Source: Candidatus Woesearchaeota archaeon (lineage in GTDB: Archaea > Nanobdellota > Nanobdellia > Woesearchaeales > UBA525). From it: a stretch of DNA of 64,000 nucleotides. A program made the translations under genes and the position numbers. How positions within the stretch are numbered: the first letter of the stretch is position 1; every line of letters begins with the position of its first letter. Of this stretch, positions 9,184 through 19,295 are shown one piece after another. The stretch spans positions 1-64,000 of the forward strand of contig JAPPOH010000013.1 in NCBI GenBank assembly GCA_028818155.1. The letters run 5' to 3'. The notes below the pieces were generated by a model, which ran no database searches, was not told where the DNA came from, and was given only the letters and a program-made list of their open reading frames with translations.

Positions 9184-10241
9184 TTATGCTCCCTCACAAT
9201 CGTTAAGAATTCGTCAAACAAGTAGCCCGTGTCTTCCGGGCCGCCTTTGCTTTCTGGATGGAATTGTACTGAGAAGATCGGTTTTGTCCTATGTTTAATC
9301 CCTTCGTTCGTGTCATCATTCGCGTTCACGAACCATGGTACGAACTCATCAGGCAACGTCTCTGTCTTCACAGCGAACCCGTGGTTCTGTGAGGTGATGT
9401 AACATCTTCCTGTCTCTTTGTCAACGCACGGTTGGTTGTGGCTCCTGTGACCGTACTGGAGTTTGTAGGTTTGTGCGCCTGCAGCTAACGCGAGTAATTG
9501 ATTACCAAGACAAATACCAAATGTTGGCTTCTCGTGCATGACCTTCTTGATATTTTCAATCGTCACATCCGCCATTTGCGGATCGCCTGGGCCATTCGAA
9601 ATGAAGAGGCCGTCAAATTCTTCCTGTGTGAAGTCATAATCCCACGGCACGTACAATACTTTGACGCCTCGCTGCAAGAAATTCCGTACGATACTATACT
9701 TGCACCCGCAATCAACGACGCAAATGGTGATGTCGCCTTTACCAAATTCTTGTTTTTCTTTGATGGAAACTTCAGCGACAAGATTCCTCGTGTTCGGATC
9801 ATCAAACTCGATATCTTCTTCAATAATAATCTTGCCGAGCATGACGCCGTGTTCTCTGAGTTTTTTTGTTAACGCTCGTGTGTCAACGCCCGCAATCCCA
9901 GGTATATTATGCTCTTTGAGCCATTCCCCGAATGATTTTCGGGCGTTCCAGTGGTTGTAGTTCGTGTGTTCTTGCAGGACGACACCCGCAACGTGGATTC
10001 TGTCAGATTCGAACTTTTCGGGGAAGCCAAACGCATCTTCTTTCTCCGCCTGCACGCCGTAATTGCCGATCAATGGGTACGTGAACGTGAGGATTTGTCC
10101 TCGGTAGGAAGGGTCCGTTAAACTCTCTGGATAGCCGACCATGGCCGTGTTAAAGACGACTTCGCCAGCGGAAGAGCGCTCTGCGCCAATAGAAACACCA
10201 GCAAACTCTGTGCCGTCTTCTAACACCAACCGAGCGTTCAT
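9177..10241 (-). CDS. carA: Carbamoyl-phosphate synthase small subunit
   Basis: GLFISNGPGDPQ; TFGICLGNQLLALAAG; SVQFHPE glutaminase motifs. Confidence 0.97.
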   Translation of the reverse strand: MNARLVLEDGTEFAGVSIGAERSSAGEVVFNTAMVGYPESLTDPSYRGQILTFTYPLIGNYGVQAEKEDAFGFPEKFESDRIHVAGVVLQEHTNYNHWNARKSFGEWLKEHNIPGIAGVDTRALTKKLREHGVMLGKIIIEEDIEFDDPNTRNLVAEVSIKEKQEFGKGDITICVVDCGCKYSIVRNFLQRGVKVLYVPWDYDFTQEEFDGLFISNGPGDPQMADVTIENIKKVMHEKPTFGICLGNQLLALAAGAQTYKLQYGHRSHNQPCVDKETGRCYITSQNHGFAVKTETLPDEFVPWFVNANDDTNEGIKHRTKPIFSVQFHPESKGGPEDTGYLFDEFLTIVREHKC

Positions 10242-10330
10242 TAAAATTGGATGGCCACAATGGTCTCTTATATAGATTATGGTTATGGAGAGGATAGAAC
10301 ACTTGCAAAAACAAACGAAACGTAATCAGT

Positions 10331-10843
10331 TCACGCAGCTTCAGGGTGCTTGTAGAGATTCCTTCGTTCAGAAGATAATTTTCCAGGGGAGTACGTTGTC
10401 ACTGAACCTTCTAGGCTACCAGGAGGCTTTCCTGTTGTACCGTACCATCTTTCAACTTCCTGCAATGCACCAGTCCTCGAATACGTCTCTTTCACAGTCC
10501 ACCGAGTAGTGAGCATACCGTCAAACATCCATGATGCAAGCGATGTGAACTGAACGAGGTGCTCATCTGTAGCGTACCCCCGAGTCTTGTGCACGTTGTA
10601 TCCGAATGAAGGGTCTTCTTGAGTAAATCCCGCTTCTAATGCGGCAATCTTCTTCGCTGACAGCTGTCTGCCTGCGCAAATTTTTACTTGCTCCAGTGCT
10701 CGTGCTCCTGCCCTTCTCAAGGCTTGAGGCATAATCAAGACCTGCGGTACGATCATTCTAGAAGAAAGGAACCCGCACATATAAACGCATCGGAACCCTT
10801 TTATAAAGAACAAAAAAAGTCCATCCATGGATCTCTTTCTCAT
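10331..10843 (-). CDS. Hypothetical protein (likely shorter, starting near 10756)
   Basis: ORF only. Confidence 0.45.
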   Translation of the reverse strand: MRKRSMDGLFLFFIKGFRCVYMCGFLSSRMIVPQVLIMPQALRRAGARALEQVKICAGRQLSAKKIAALEAGFTQEDPSFGYNVHKTRGYATDEHLVQFTSLASWMFDGMLTTRWTVKETYSRTGALQEVERWYGTTGKPPGSLEGSVTTYSPGKLSSERRNLYKHPEAA

Positions 10844-11684
10844 CGTCCTGTTCTTAGCAATCGTGATCGCTTCCTACAGAGACATCCAGATCAGGGAAGT
10901 ACCGGACACATTATCCTATGGCCTCATCATGTTCGGCCTTATAGGAAGTGGCATCCTTGCACTGCAAGGGAACACGAGCGTCTTCATCGAGAGCATCCTC
11001 GGCTGTCTCGCCGGCACGATCATTGGCATGGGCATGTTTTACGCCAGACAATGGGGTGGTGGGGACGCAAAATTGCTCATGGGTGTCGGCGCAATCCTCG
11101 GCCTTTCATGGAACAACTTAGACCTCCCGCTGTTCTTCATCCTCTTAATTTTCCTAGGTGCAATCTACGGCTTGCTCTGGACAGTCGGCCTCGCATTCAT
11201 ACACAAAAAGCAATTCCTCCCAGAATGCAAGAAACGACTGCGAACAAAAAAGTACCTCCATATCAGAAAAACACTCCTTGCAACACTCTTCCTCCTCTTC
11301 ATCGCCATCTTCTTCGTGCCATACGAACTCAAACTGTTACTCGGAGCAACCATGGCACTCCTCTACCTCCTCACGTACAGCTGGATCATCATCAAGACAG
11401 TGGAAGACACCATCATGGTGAAACGCTACCCGATCAGCAAGCTCGTTGAAGGCGATTGGATCGTGCAAGAAGTGAAAGTAAAAAACAAACTCATCATCAA
11501 AGCAAAAAACACTGGCGTGACAACAAAACAGATCGCACAGCTCAAGAAAGCGAAGATACAATCCGTCAAGGTCAAGGAAGGCGTGCCCTTCGTTCCTGGG
11601 TTCTTCTTCGCATTCCTTGCACTCCTACTCCTCAAGCACCTCTACGGCGAGCATGTCTTCTTACTCCTGCTCGGTCTTACATAA
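10827..11684 (+). CDS. A24-family prepilin peptidase (PilD/FlaK/PibD-like)
   Basis: SYRDIQIREVPD and GGGDAKLLMGVGA catalytic Asp motifs in a polytopic protein; TTTATAAAG TATA about 25 nt upstream. Confidence 0.9.
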   Translation: MDLFLIVLFLAIVIASYRDIQIREVPDTLSYGLIMFGLIGSGILALQGNTSVFIESILGCLAGTIIGMGMFYARQWGGGDAKLLMGVGAILGLSWNNLDLPLFFILLIFLGAIYGLLWTVGLAFIHKKQFLPECKKRLRTKKYLHIRKTLLATLFLLFIAIFFVPYELKLLLGATMALLYLLTYSWIIIKTVEDTIMVKRYPISKLVEGDWIVQEVKVKNKLIIKAKNTGVTTKQIAQLKKAKIQSVKVKEGVPFVPGFFFAFLALLLLKHLYGEHVFLLLLGLT

Positions 11685-11716
11685 CCTTTAAAAACATCCT
11701 CCTCGAGAGTATCGTC

Positions 11717-12127
11717 GTGGATGAGGCAGTGTGGGCGGTCATCGGTATTCTGAGCGCGATCATCACGATCGCAGCAGTCGCAGGTATTCTCATGAGCAAC
11801 AAAACAGACCTGCACAGCGCGCAGCTCGAGAGTGCTGTGCAATTGCTCGCTGCTCAGTGTGACCAAGTCTGCAGCTCACCAGAAAACACCGCACTGTCCG
11901 TCAAGGTGCCGCTGCCAAAGAACACCATCCTCAGTACAGACGCAGAGAAAATCTGCGCGACAGTAGCTGATCCCATCTGCACACGCTGCGCCTGTAGACA
12001 TGATCCAAGCGGCATTATCTTAGATTTAACAGAGGCATTCTTTGACACGCACGAGTTCACGTGCAGGTATACGCGCGTTGACACAGGAAATACCGCGCAG
12101 CGCGTGAGTGTGAGTTGTGAAGGATGA
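11717..12127 (+). CDS. N-terminally anchored pilin-like/surface protein (GTG start; ORF track start is upstream)
   Basis: VDEAVWAVIGILSAIITIAAVAGIL then Cys-containing ectodomain; ATGA overlap with the next gene. Confidence 0.6.
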   Translation: MDEAVWAVIGILSAIITIAAVAGILMSNKTDLHSAQLESAVQLLAAQCDQVCSSPENTALSVKVPLPKNTILSTDAEKICATVADPICTRCACRHDPSGIILDLTEAFFDTHEFTCRYTRVDTGNTAQRVSVSCEG

Positions 12128-14535
12128 GACGCGCGAACGCAGTTGCAACCGTACTCATCATCGCCGCGCTCCTCGTCACAGCAACAGTTGTCACACAACG
12201 GACCGTCTTCACGAGTGAAAGCTCGAGCATGCAACAGACACTGAATGCGTTCGGGAGAAACGTGTACGAAAGTCCTGACGAGATGATCGAACGGTACGCA
12301 AAGAACGGCTACCAAGCTGGCGTTGAAAGCCTCTGGTACTGTGGCCAGCACGCGAGCCCGCCGACGTTACAACAGACGAAAGACCAGTTCGCCGCGTTCG
12401 CGCAAGCAGACCTTGAAGGCAGGATCGCTGATCTCACGGCAGCGTACCCAGAATATAATATCCAGATTAGCAGTCCTCTCTTCACGTTAACAGCACCAGA
12501 CCAACCAGACCAACTCGTAGAGGAAGTCGTCAGTGTTGACGTGCGTGACTTAACCATTACCGTACAAGACGGCGATCGTTTTATCGAGACGGGGTTTGAT
12601 CAGCAGCAGGACTACCCCTACAGGTTCTGGTACCTCTATAACAAGTTCACCGACTGGATCACCTGCAACAACGGCGGCATCTATGGTGTTATCGAGCAAA
12701 CACTCGAAAGCAAGTCGTGCGCGTTCTTCAAAGACCAGTGCTTCTGCGCAAAACACGAGTGGTCGTTCTGCGATGGAAGTACGTCAGATTGCAACGGCTG
12801 TCCATGCGGCAGACAAGGGGCTGGCCTCCCTCTCTACACAGAAGAAGATTGCAGCGCTGACGATCCCAAAAAGTGCCAAGATTTCACGCAATCAGAACGC
12901 CAGCAACTCAAAGATACGTACGGCGTCTCAAAGAACGACCTACAACAGATAGGGAATGGCATTGCGCAAGAACTCACGAACATGTTTGCGGGCAACCCCG
13001 TCTGCGGGAATACAGAACCGAGCGCGCCAACAGGCATCACCTGCACAGCACGCATTGAAGAACCGAAGATCGAGAACTTTTTTGGGTCGAGCTACTCCTA
13101 CCACCCAACCGGGTGCATTGAACAAGTAGACGGATCGTGTGGCATCGTCCCCATCAACGCATTTGATCTCCTCCTGTGCTCTGGCGCCCCACTCTGCCCA
13201 CCAAATTCTGTACTAGATACACCAAACGGCGTTGCTGACGCGATCGCAGCAGTCACAACAGGCACAGCGACACGATGCAGAGAAGTAACAAAAACCAACG
13301 AAGATGACAGCACCTACCAAGTTGTTGAATGCGATAAGCACGTTATTGGTCCGGCAGGGACGCCGCCACTCGCAGATTGCTCATGGAATGAGCTCCAATT
13401 CAACTCACGCGCGGGCGCAGCAGGGAGTGATCCTGACGCGCCACCACTCGGCATCACGTGCAATGCCCTCCCACTCAACGCAGATCCCGGACCAGGAGAC
13501 AGGGCAAGCCAGGTGACGAAAGCAGGTGACCCACTCGTGAAGGAGATCCGCACGGATAGTGAGTTCGCAAAGAGAGGGAATGACCCCTTCTACTACTGGT
13601 TCGGCATGAACGGGTGGCTGGATAGGCGTGGCAGTTTCGACCTCACCATTACATGTTCAGATCCTGGAGCGCCAGGTATACGTCCCTTACAAGCAGGGAT
13701 GCAGCTCCATGTCGCATTCAAACACGGTTGTGACACCGACCAGGCAAGAGGTCTCGGCTGGGCGCCTTCCGCTTGTGCAGCGCCAGGCACGGTGAGTTCG
13801 CCGCGAACCTGCGACCTTGACTGTCATCACCCCTGTCTGAACCAGCGCTGCGAGTTCGTCGATGGTGACCCCGCAAAGGGCATGGAATGCGTGGAACAAC
13901 CAGGAGAGCGACCCACGACGTGTGATGATCCGAATAACGTTTGCATCCAAGGAACGTGCGTCACGCCGCCAGGAGGCGGCGACCCGTACTGTGATGGGAC
14001 GATTAATCCAACGCCAACGAACGATGGAGCCGCGTGCGGCCCGGAAGGAACAAGGGATTTCATCTGCTACGGGTGCCAGAATGGGGCATGCCTCCCCAGA
14101 GAAATTGAATGCTCGATATTCTCTCCGCTCTGTCACACGAACATGTGTGTTGTGTCAGGGAGCACGAGCACATGCACCCTCGTACAAGGAGATCCTGGAG
14201 CGCCTTGCGGCGGCTCAGGCTGTGGCGTCTGCACCTGTAGCGATACCTGCGGTACTGGTGGCACGTGCCTTCCTGAATGGGAACCTGATCAGAACGCGTG
14301 TGGAGGAGAGACGTACTACACGACATGCAGAGACCAAGTCACAATCGATCATATCTGTGTCAACAAAGGCATGGCCGGCTACGAGTGTGAAGTACCATCT
14401 GACGCACCGACAAGAAAAGAAGCATCAGATTGCTGTCCAGGCTTCGGCCCAACGAGCCAAGACTGTAGCCTCTCTGGAGAAGTCTGTTGTCCTGCAGGCT
14501 TTTGTGATGCACAAGACAAGTGTGGTACAGTATGA
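12124..14535 (+). CDS. Large Cys-rich N-anchored secreted surface protein
   Basis: MRRANAVATVLIIAALLVTATVV anchor, many paired cysteines. Confidence 0.8.
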   Translation: MRRANAVATVLIIAALLVTATVVTQRTVFTSESSSMQQTLNAFGRNVYESPDEMIERYAKNGYQAGVESLWYCGQHASPPTLQQTKDQFAAFAQADLEGRIADLTAAYPEYNIQISSPLFTLTAPDQPDQLVEEVVSVDVRDLTITVQDGDRFIETGFDQQQDYPYRFWYLYNKFTDWITCNNGGIYGVIEQTLESKSCAFFKDQCFCAKHEWSFCDGSTSDCNGCPCGRQGAGLPLYTEEDCSADDPKKCQDFTQSERQQLKDTYGVSKNDLQQIGNGIAQELTNMFAGNPVCGNTEPSAPTGITCTARIEEPKIENFFGSSYSYHPTGCIEQVDGSCGIVPINAFDLLLCSGAPLCPPNSVLDTPNGVADAIAAVTTGTATRCREVTKTNEDDSTYQVVECDKHVIGPAGTPPLADCSWNELQFNSRAGAAGSDPDAPPLGITCNALPLNADPGPGDRASQVTKAGDPLVKEIRTDSEFAKRGNDPFYYWFGMNGWLDRRGSFDLTITCSDPGAPGIRPLQAGMQLHVAFKHGCDTDQARGLGWAPSACAAPGTVSSPRTCDLDCHHPCLNQRCEFVDGDPAKGMECVEQPGERPTTCDDPNNVCIQGTCVTPPGGGDPYCDGTINPTPTNDGAACGPEGTRDFICYGCQNGACLPREIECSIFSPLCHTNMCVVSGSTSTCTLVQGDPGAPCGGSGCGVCTCSDTCGTGGTCLPEWEPDQNACGGETYYTTCRDQVTIDHICVNKGMAGYECEVPSDAPTRKEASDCCPGFGPTSQDCSLSGEVCCPAGFCDAQDKCGTV

Positions 14536-14921
14536 GAAAAGGAGACCTCACAACACCGACCCTCATGTGGCTTGTCAGCGTGCTCATCGCCATTATCCTT
14601 GTGCTCTGGTACGTCCGCACCGGCTTCCATGACACCGGCCTCGATCGCGTGGATGAAGACCTCAAGAATATCCATTATGACTTGTCGTTAGCATGTACGA
14701 ACAAAGGGTTCCAGAGTGACGTGCACCTCTACACGAAGAAAGGAACGATAGTGGTGACGGACACCACACTCTGTATCACGAAGCCACTCACACAAGGAGT
14801 GATTGAACGCTGCCTCCCCACACCCTGTCCGCTTGCCATTGATGCAACGATCGACATTGCAACAAGTACATCACTCCGCATCACACAGCAAAATAACGTC
14901 TTCACGGTGGCTGGACAATGA
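14532..14921 (+). CDS. Small N-anchored pilin-like protein (likely start MRKGDLTTP...)
   Basis: Single N-terminal TM; gene-overlap chain. Confidence 0.65.
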   Translation: MRKGDLTTPTLMWLVSVLIAIILVLWYVRTGFHDTGLDRVDEDLKNIHYDLSLACTNKGFQSDVHLYTKKGTIVVTDTTLCITKPLTQGVIERCLPTPCPLAIDATIDIATSTSLRITQQNNVFTVAGQ

Positions 14922-15331
14922 GAAAAGGACTCTATGAAATCTTCACAACCTTCTTCTTTGTGATCATTCTTGTTGTTGTGCTGCTCTTCGGCCTCGTTCT
15001 TTCCGGGCAGATGACCATTTTGAAAAGTCAGACGAGTGAATCACGCCTCAAGACATCACTCGCGAAGGAAACGTTCAACGCGATCACACGATGCAATGAA
15101 CAACAAATTCTTGATGAAGCAAAAATTGAACACTGCAGGAAAGCAAGCACCATCACCAAGGCTGTCAAAGTTGTTCAGCCCGCGTTCACTGGTTGCTCTG
15201 TAAAGACGTGGGGTGCTTCCGAGTATGAGCTCGCAACGAAAGATACAAACGCCCAGACATTCTCGTACTGGGTGAACATGAAACAAACAACCGGACAGAT
15301 CTGTCTCGCAGAACTCCTCATCGTGATCTAA
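14918..15331 (+). CDS. Small N-anchored pilin-like protein
   Basis: MRKGLYEIFTTFFFVIILVVVLLFG; ATGA overlap with the previous gene. Confidence 0.7.
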   Translation: MRKGLYEIFTTFFFVIILVVVLLFGLVLSGQMTILKSQTSESRLKTSLAKETFNAITRCNEQQILDEAKIEHCRKASTITKAVKVVQPAFTGCSVKTWGASEYELATKDTNAQTFSYWVNMKQTTGQICLAELLIVI

Positions 15332-17709
15332 TGGCATCCGTGACTGACTCTATCATTAATATCATCCTCGTTGTGAGTGTTGTTGTTGTTCTTGGTATTA
15401 TTGTTGCGACGACTGTCACGAGAAGTACAGTCAATGACTTGCAACAAGATAAGAATGTGTTCTTGCAGGAGCGCACGGACATCGCTGTGGATGCAGTCCT
15501 TGGGAGCACCGTCCCCGCGGCAGGCTATGACCTTGCGGAGCTCATCGGGATTTCGATGTTCACGCTCAAGACAGATGTTGCTCTTGGCAGTACGACTGTT
15601 GACGTCGTTGCTGAGACACGGCTGCGCATGGACAGAGTATTCGGTAACGGCAACTATTACATGACACTCAAGCCCATCGTGAAAGGCGTCAACTTAATGT
15701 TTGTACTTGATAGCTCGCCCTCCGTTGCTGCCGAGCGCGCAACCATTGCAACGAATCTCGAGACGTTGCAAGACACAATTACCGGACTCATTCAGCGAAC
15801 CGGAGAAGAGAAAGTGACCACGCAAATTTTCATGCTTCCCACACAAGAAAGCAGCGAGTGCATCCTGTTTGATGGCCTGGCGCTTCCTGACACAACGTGT
15901 GAGCAGCTGACAGAAGAGACACTTTACTCCATGTTGTTACCTCTTGGCTGGGAACTCCCCGGGTTCGCGCCCGGGCAAACATACGCAACCTGGCTCTCCC
16001 ATAATTTCTACGCTGATAGCTCGCACTTTGCAGTCTCAGACTGGGCTGCGGGCACCGCGACTGCCGCGCTCAGGTATCAGCGAGATGCATACCTGCAGAA
16101 TACCGTGAACGTGAATCTGATCTTTCCGTTAAGTGATGAGCTCGCAACCACATCAATAGCTGATGCATGTTTTAACCGTGGTGATGGCCAAGAGTTCTTT
16201 ATCTGTCATATATGCCATGGCGATTGTCCTGTTGATCGTTCAGCAGCTGCAGTGCAGCAAGCGCTCGCGCACTTACAAGGAAGCAGTGTCTTTCCTATCT
16301 ACTCGTTCAACTGTGACTTTGACTATCGAGATGGATATAATCAGCTCTCGGGTGTGACGAGTAGTTACATCCAAGATTTTAGTGACACAGGAGCACCATT
16401 CGCTCCAGGCGAAACATGGTGTCATCAGAACGCGTGTCCTGGCTGTTCTGTGCAGGGCGGTGATTTTTGTTTCCACGACAATTGTCAAGCGAAATTACAG
16501 GAGCATATGCAGCTGCTCGCAGATGGTTCTGGAGATGTCATTAACGTGAATGATGCAACGGAGATCCCGCAACGGATTGAAACTGCCTTCGAGCGTGCAA
16601 CAGCAAGTTATGACTTCCACCTCGGGTTCAAGGATGACAAGAGAGATAGGTTTGTCTTTGAAAAGATTATTCCGCTGCCAAATGGCGCGCTCGGCGAAGT
16701 TGTCTTGTGGGTGTACAATGAGCAGCGTTCTTGTGTTGCGGATGAAGCATGCATGACAGAAGATGAGTGTCCGGGGATACGAGCATGTACTGCAGGAGAA
16801 TTATCTGAAACATGCGTGAAAACAGATCCATCATGTGTTGGCAAACCATGTACTGGAGAGCAGCTCTGCGTCACCGCAGATGACTGCCTTGGCACGCGCG
16901 CATGTCTCTCCGGTGTTCTTTCCCCCGTCTGTGTGAAGACAGATCCGTTCTGCGAAGCGCCGTGTATCGATAGTTGTCCGATGGATGGGATTGGACGGTG
17001 TGCTGAGGTGACGCCAGGGATCTTTGCGAAGCAATTGTGTTTGCCGAATGATCGTGACTGCCTCCGGTGGGAACTCCACCAACAGTGTCAGCAGCCGTGC
17101 CAGAACGAGTTGCTCTGTGGTGAAGATCCAAGTTGTCCGCACACGTGTATTCTTGATAATATCTGTACGCCAGAATGCTCGCAGGACGCACTGTGTTTCT
17201 TCGATCCTGACTGTCCGGCACAGTGCAGAGCTGATTGCCGTGCCGATGGGCAGTGTAACGTCTGGTGTTCGAACAATGCAGGCTGTCCCGCGGATCCTGA
17301 CTGCCCATCTTGCATGCACGGGCCAGGTGATCAATGCGCGCTGAGCAGCGGTATTCTCGATGACCCAGGGTGTTGTGGTGCTGAGCAGTTTGTCTGGGCG
17401 CAACGGCGGTTAACCACGTGCCCGCTCACAGGTGATGAGGGCGAGGTGTGCTTCGGCAGGTATAGTGGTGACCCCCCTCCATTCGGCATGTGCTGTTCTG
17501 GGGCAAATGATTGTGTCGTTATGCAAGGTGGGAATGTCCAGTGTGTGGCTGAGGGGACGGTCCTGACTGATTATCTCTGGGAGGGGAGCGCGCTCTGCGC
17601 GCAGAACGTTATGGAACGATGCTCTCCAGGGTGCTCGTGCTGTCCGGAACCTATTAGTATGAGTACAGGAACAGTTACCTGTAACACCGAGACCGGTGTG
17701 TGGTCATAA
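15331..17709 (+). CDS. N-anchored VWA-like, Cys-rich repeat surface protein
   Basis: N-terminal TM; NLMFVLDSSPSV (DxSxS MIDAS-like); C-terminal DPDCP/Cys-rich repeats. Confidence 0.8.
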   Translation: MASVTDSIINIILVVSVVVVLGIIVATTVTRSTVNDLQQDKNVFLQERTDIAVDAVLGSTVPAAGYDLAELIGISMFTLKTDVALGSTTVDVVAETRLRMDRVFGNGNYYMTLKPIVKGVNLMFVLDSSPSVAAERATIATNLETLQDTITGLIQRTGEEKVTTQIFMLPTQESSECILFDGLALPDTTCEQLTEETLYSMLLPLGWELPGFAPGQTYATWLSHNFYADSSHFAVSDWAAGTATAALRYQRDAYLQNTVNVNLIFPLSDELATTSIADACFNRGDGQEFFICHICHGDCPVDRSAAAVQQALAHLQGSSVFPIYSFNCDFDYRDGYNQLSGVTSSYIQDFSDTGAPFAPGETWCHQNACPGCSVQGGDFCFHDNCQAKLQEHMQLLADGSGDVINVNDATEIPQRIETAFERATASYDFHLGFKDDKRDRFVFEKIIPLPNGALGEVVLWVYNEQRSCVADEACMTEDECPGIRACTAGELSETCVKTDPSCVGKPCTGEQLCVTADDCLGTRACLSGVLSPVCVKTDPFCEAPCIDSCPMDGIGRCAEVTPGIFAKQLCLPNDRDCLRWELHQQCQQPCQNELLCGEDPSCPHTCILDNICTPECSQDALCFFDPDCPAQCRADCRADGQCNVWCSNNAGCPADPDCPSCMHGPGDQCALSSGILDDPGCCGAEQFVWAQRRLTTCPLTGDEGEVCFGRYSGDPPPFGMCCSGANDCVVMQGGNVQCVAEGTVLTDYLWEGSALCAQNVMERCSPGCSCCPEPISMSTGTVTCNTETGVWS

Positions 17710-17885
17710 TGGAATGGACAATCTCTCAAGTGGTGAGTACCGTGATCGGCGTGCTCATCGTGGGCATTCTCGTGTACTTTGTTGCTACCACTGTGTTCTC
17801 GAGCACACCTGCCGCGGAGATTCCTGCAAGCCCGTTATCGTTGTTCGTGATCGATATGTTTAAGAGGAAGAGACTGGGAGGATAG
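17709..17885 (+). CDS. Small single-TM pilin-like protein
   Basis: MEWTISQVVSTVIGVLIVGILVYFVATTVFSS; TAATG overlap with the previous stop. Confidence 0.65.
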   Translation: MEWTISQVVSTVIGVLIVGILVYFVATTVFSSTPAAEIPASPLSLFVIDMFKRKRLGG

Positions 17886-17888
17886 CGT

Positions 17889-18314
17889 ATGGATACCGTA
17901 GAGATTATCGTCTATTTGGCCGTTGCGATTCTTGTTGGCGGGCTTCTCCTGCTTGCAGTGGGGAGAATGACGAACAGTGGCCTGTACGAGTCGGTGAAAG
18001 ACATGTTCCTCGGGGACGATACGGAAGAATTTACGAAAGTGACTGACGAGACGCTCCCCGAACTCTTGTTCACGACCTGGGAGTCGTGCGGCCTCGGGAC
18101 GACAGAGCGAGCAGTCACATTCCAGTATACAGGGGCAGGGATTGGAAAAACAGACGTGTTTGCGAAGATTAAGGCGCTCCGCTTGTGCAGGACGCTTTCT
18201 TCCGTGCAGGAGGATTGCGGCACGCGTGAGGATCTGGTCATGCCGCAGCTTGTTGAGGGCACTGTGTATGAGGCGCGGTGTGATACGGGGCTGCAGCAGC
18301 TTGTCGTGAGCTAA
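17889..18314 (+). CDS. Small N-anchored pilin-like protein
   Basis: MDTVEIIVYLAVAILVGGLLLLAVG. Confidence 0.68.
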   Translation: MDTVEIIVYLAVAILVGGLLLLAVGRMTNSGLYESVKDMFLGDDTEEFTKVTDETLPELLFTTWESCGLGTTERAVTFQYTGAGIGKTDVFAKIKALRLCRTLSSVQEDCGTREDLVMPQLVEGTVYEARCDTGLQQLVVS

Positions 18315-18347
18315 ACGTTTATAAGGACTGAAGGGTGAGATGGAAGA

Positions 18348-18737
18348 ATGGATGATGCTGTTCGTATTGTGGTAGTCTTGTTTGTTGCTGTCGTCGTAGG
18401 AGGAACGATTATCCTGTTCTCGCAGCGGACACTCACAGAAGCTGAGCAGCAGCTCTATGATTTTGACCCTGTGAGTAACCCAGGGCTTGAAGTGGTGACG
18501 TTCCCTGCGACAGCTACTGTTGCTGATGTCCAGAAGCTCGCTGATGCGTGCACGAGAAAATTCCAGGGCGAGGTGACTGCTGAGGAGTGCTTTGTCGTAA
18601 AAGGGGCAATTCCTGATCCGAGCACGCTGGATGGCCTGCCTGCAGGGAGTTTGACGATTGCAGTGGATTTCGCTGCTGGCGCAACCGCGTTGTTCATCGC
18701 GTATGATCCTAGTGGCGTGATTCGCATCACGTCGTAA
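18348..18737 (+). CDS. Small N-anchored pilin-like protein
   Basis: MDDAVRIVVVLFVAVVVGGTIILFSQ. Confidence 0.68.
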   Translation: MDDAVRIVVVLFVAVVVGGTIILFSQRTLTEAEQQLYDFDPVSNPGLEVVTFPATATVADVQKLADACTRKFQGEVTAEECFVVKGAIPDPSTLDGLPAGSLTIAVDFAAGATALFIAYDPSGVIRITS

Positions 18738-18770
18738 GACTTATAAAGGGCTCGGTGCTTTCGAGCAGCT

Positions 18771-19292
18771 ATGGCAAAGCTACGGAAAGCTGTCGCGTAT
18801 CGCAAGTTAGAGCGACCGTACACGAGAAAAAGCAAGTACCGGAAGAAGAACTACGTGCGAGCACAACCGAATAATCTCATCGTGAAGTACGTGATGGGCG
18901 ATCCTCGGAAGAAATATGAGTACACGTTGGAATTAGTAGCTCATGATAACGTGCAATTACGCCATAACGCGCTCGAGGCTGCGCGCAAGACAGCGAATCG
19001 TGCGTTAGAAGAGAATGCAGGGAAAGATAATTTCTTGTTGAAGTTCCGTGTGTTTCCACACCATGTTCTTAGAGAGAATCCCTTGGCATCAGGCGCTGGC
19101 GCAGACAGAATGAGCACAGGGATGAAAATGTCCTTCGGCAAGCCGATCGGGATCGCCGCGCAGGTGAAGAAAGGCAAGACGATCATTGAAGTGGGATGCA
19201 ATGAGCGAGATCTTGAGTTTGGTTTACTTGCGTTAAAGAGGGCACAGTATAAGTTTCCGATTCGGTGCTTGATTAAGACGACGAAGAATTAA
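18771..19292 (+). CDS. rpl10e: Ribosomal protein L10e (uL16 family)
   Basis: NNLIVKYVMGDPRKKYEYTLELVAHDNVQLRHNALEAAR...SFGKPIGIAAQV. Confidence 0.95.
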   Translation: MAKLRKAVAYRKLERPYTRKSKYRKKNYVRAQPNNLIVKYVMGDPRKKYEYTLELVAHDNVQLRHNALEAARKTANRALEENAGKDNFLLKFRVFPHHVLRENPLASGAGADRMSTGMKMSFGKPIGIAAQVKKGKTIIEVGCNERDLEFGLLALKRAQYKFPIRCLIKTTKN

Positions 19293-19295
19293 CGT

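Noticed and set aside
10688-11449. 253-aa + ORF overlapping the prepilin peptidase
   Set aside because: His/Arg/Pro-rich shadow frame; the 10827-11684 frame carries the catalytic motifs.
16831-17403. 190-aa minus ORF antisense to the Cys-rich surface protein
   Set aside because: Shadow ORF produced by codon bias of the + strand gene; no domain signature.
10827-18737. A standard archaellum operon
   Set aside because: No FlaI/FlaJ-type ATPase or membrane platform gene and no canonical archaellin signal peptides.
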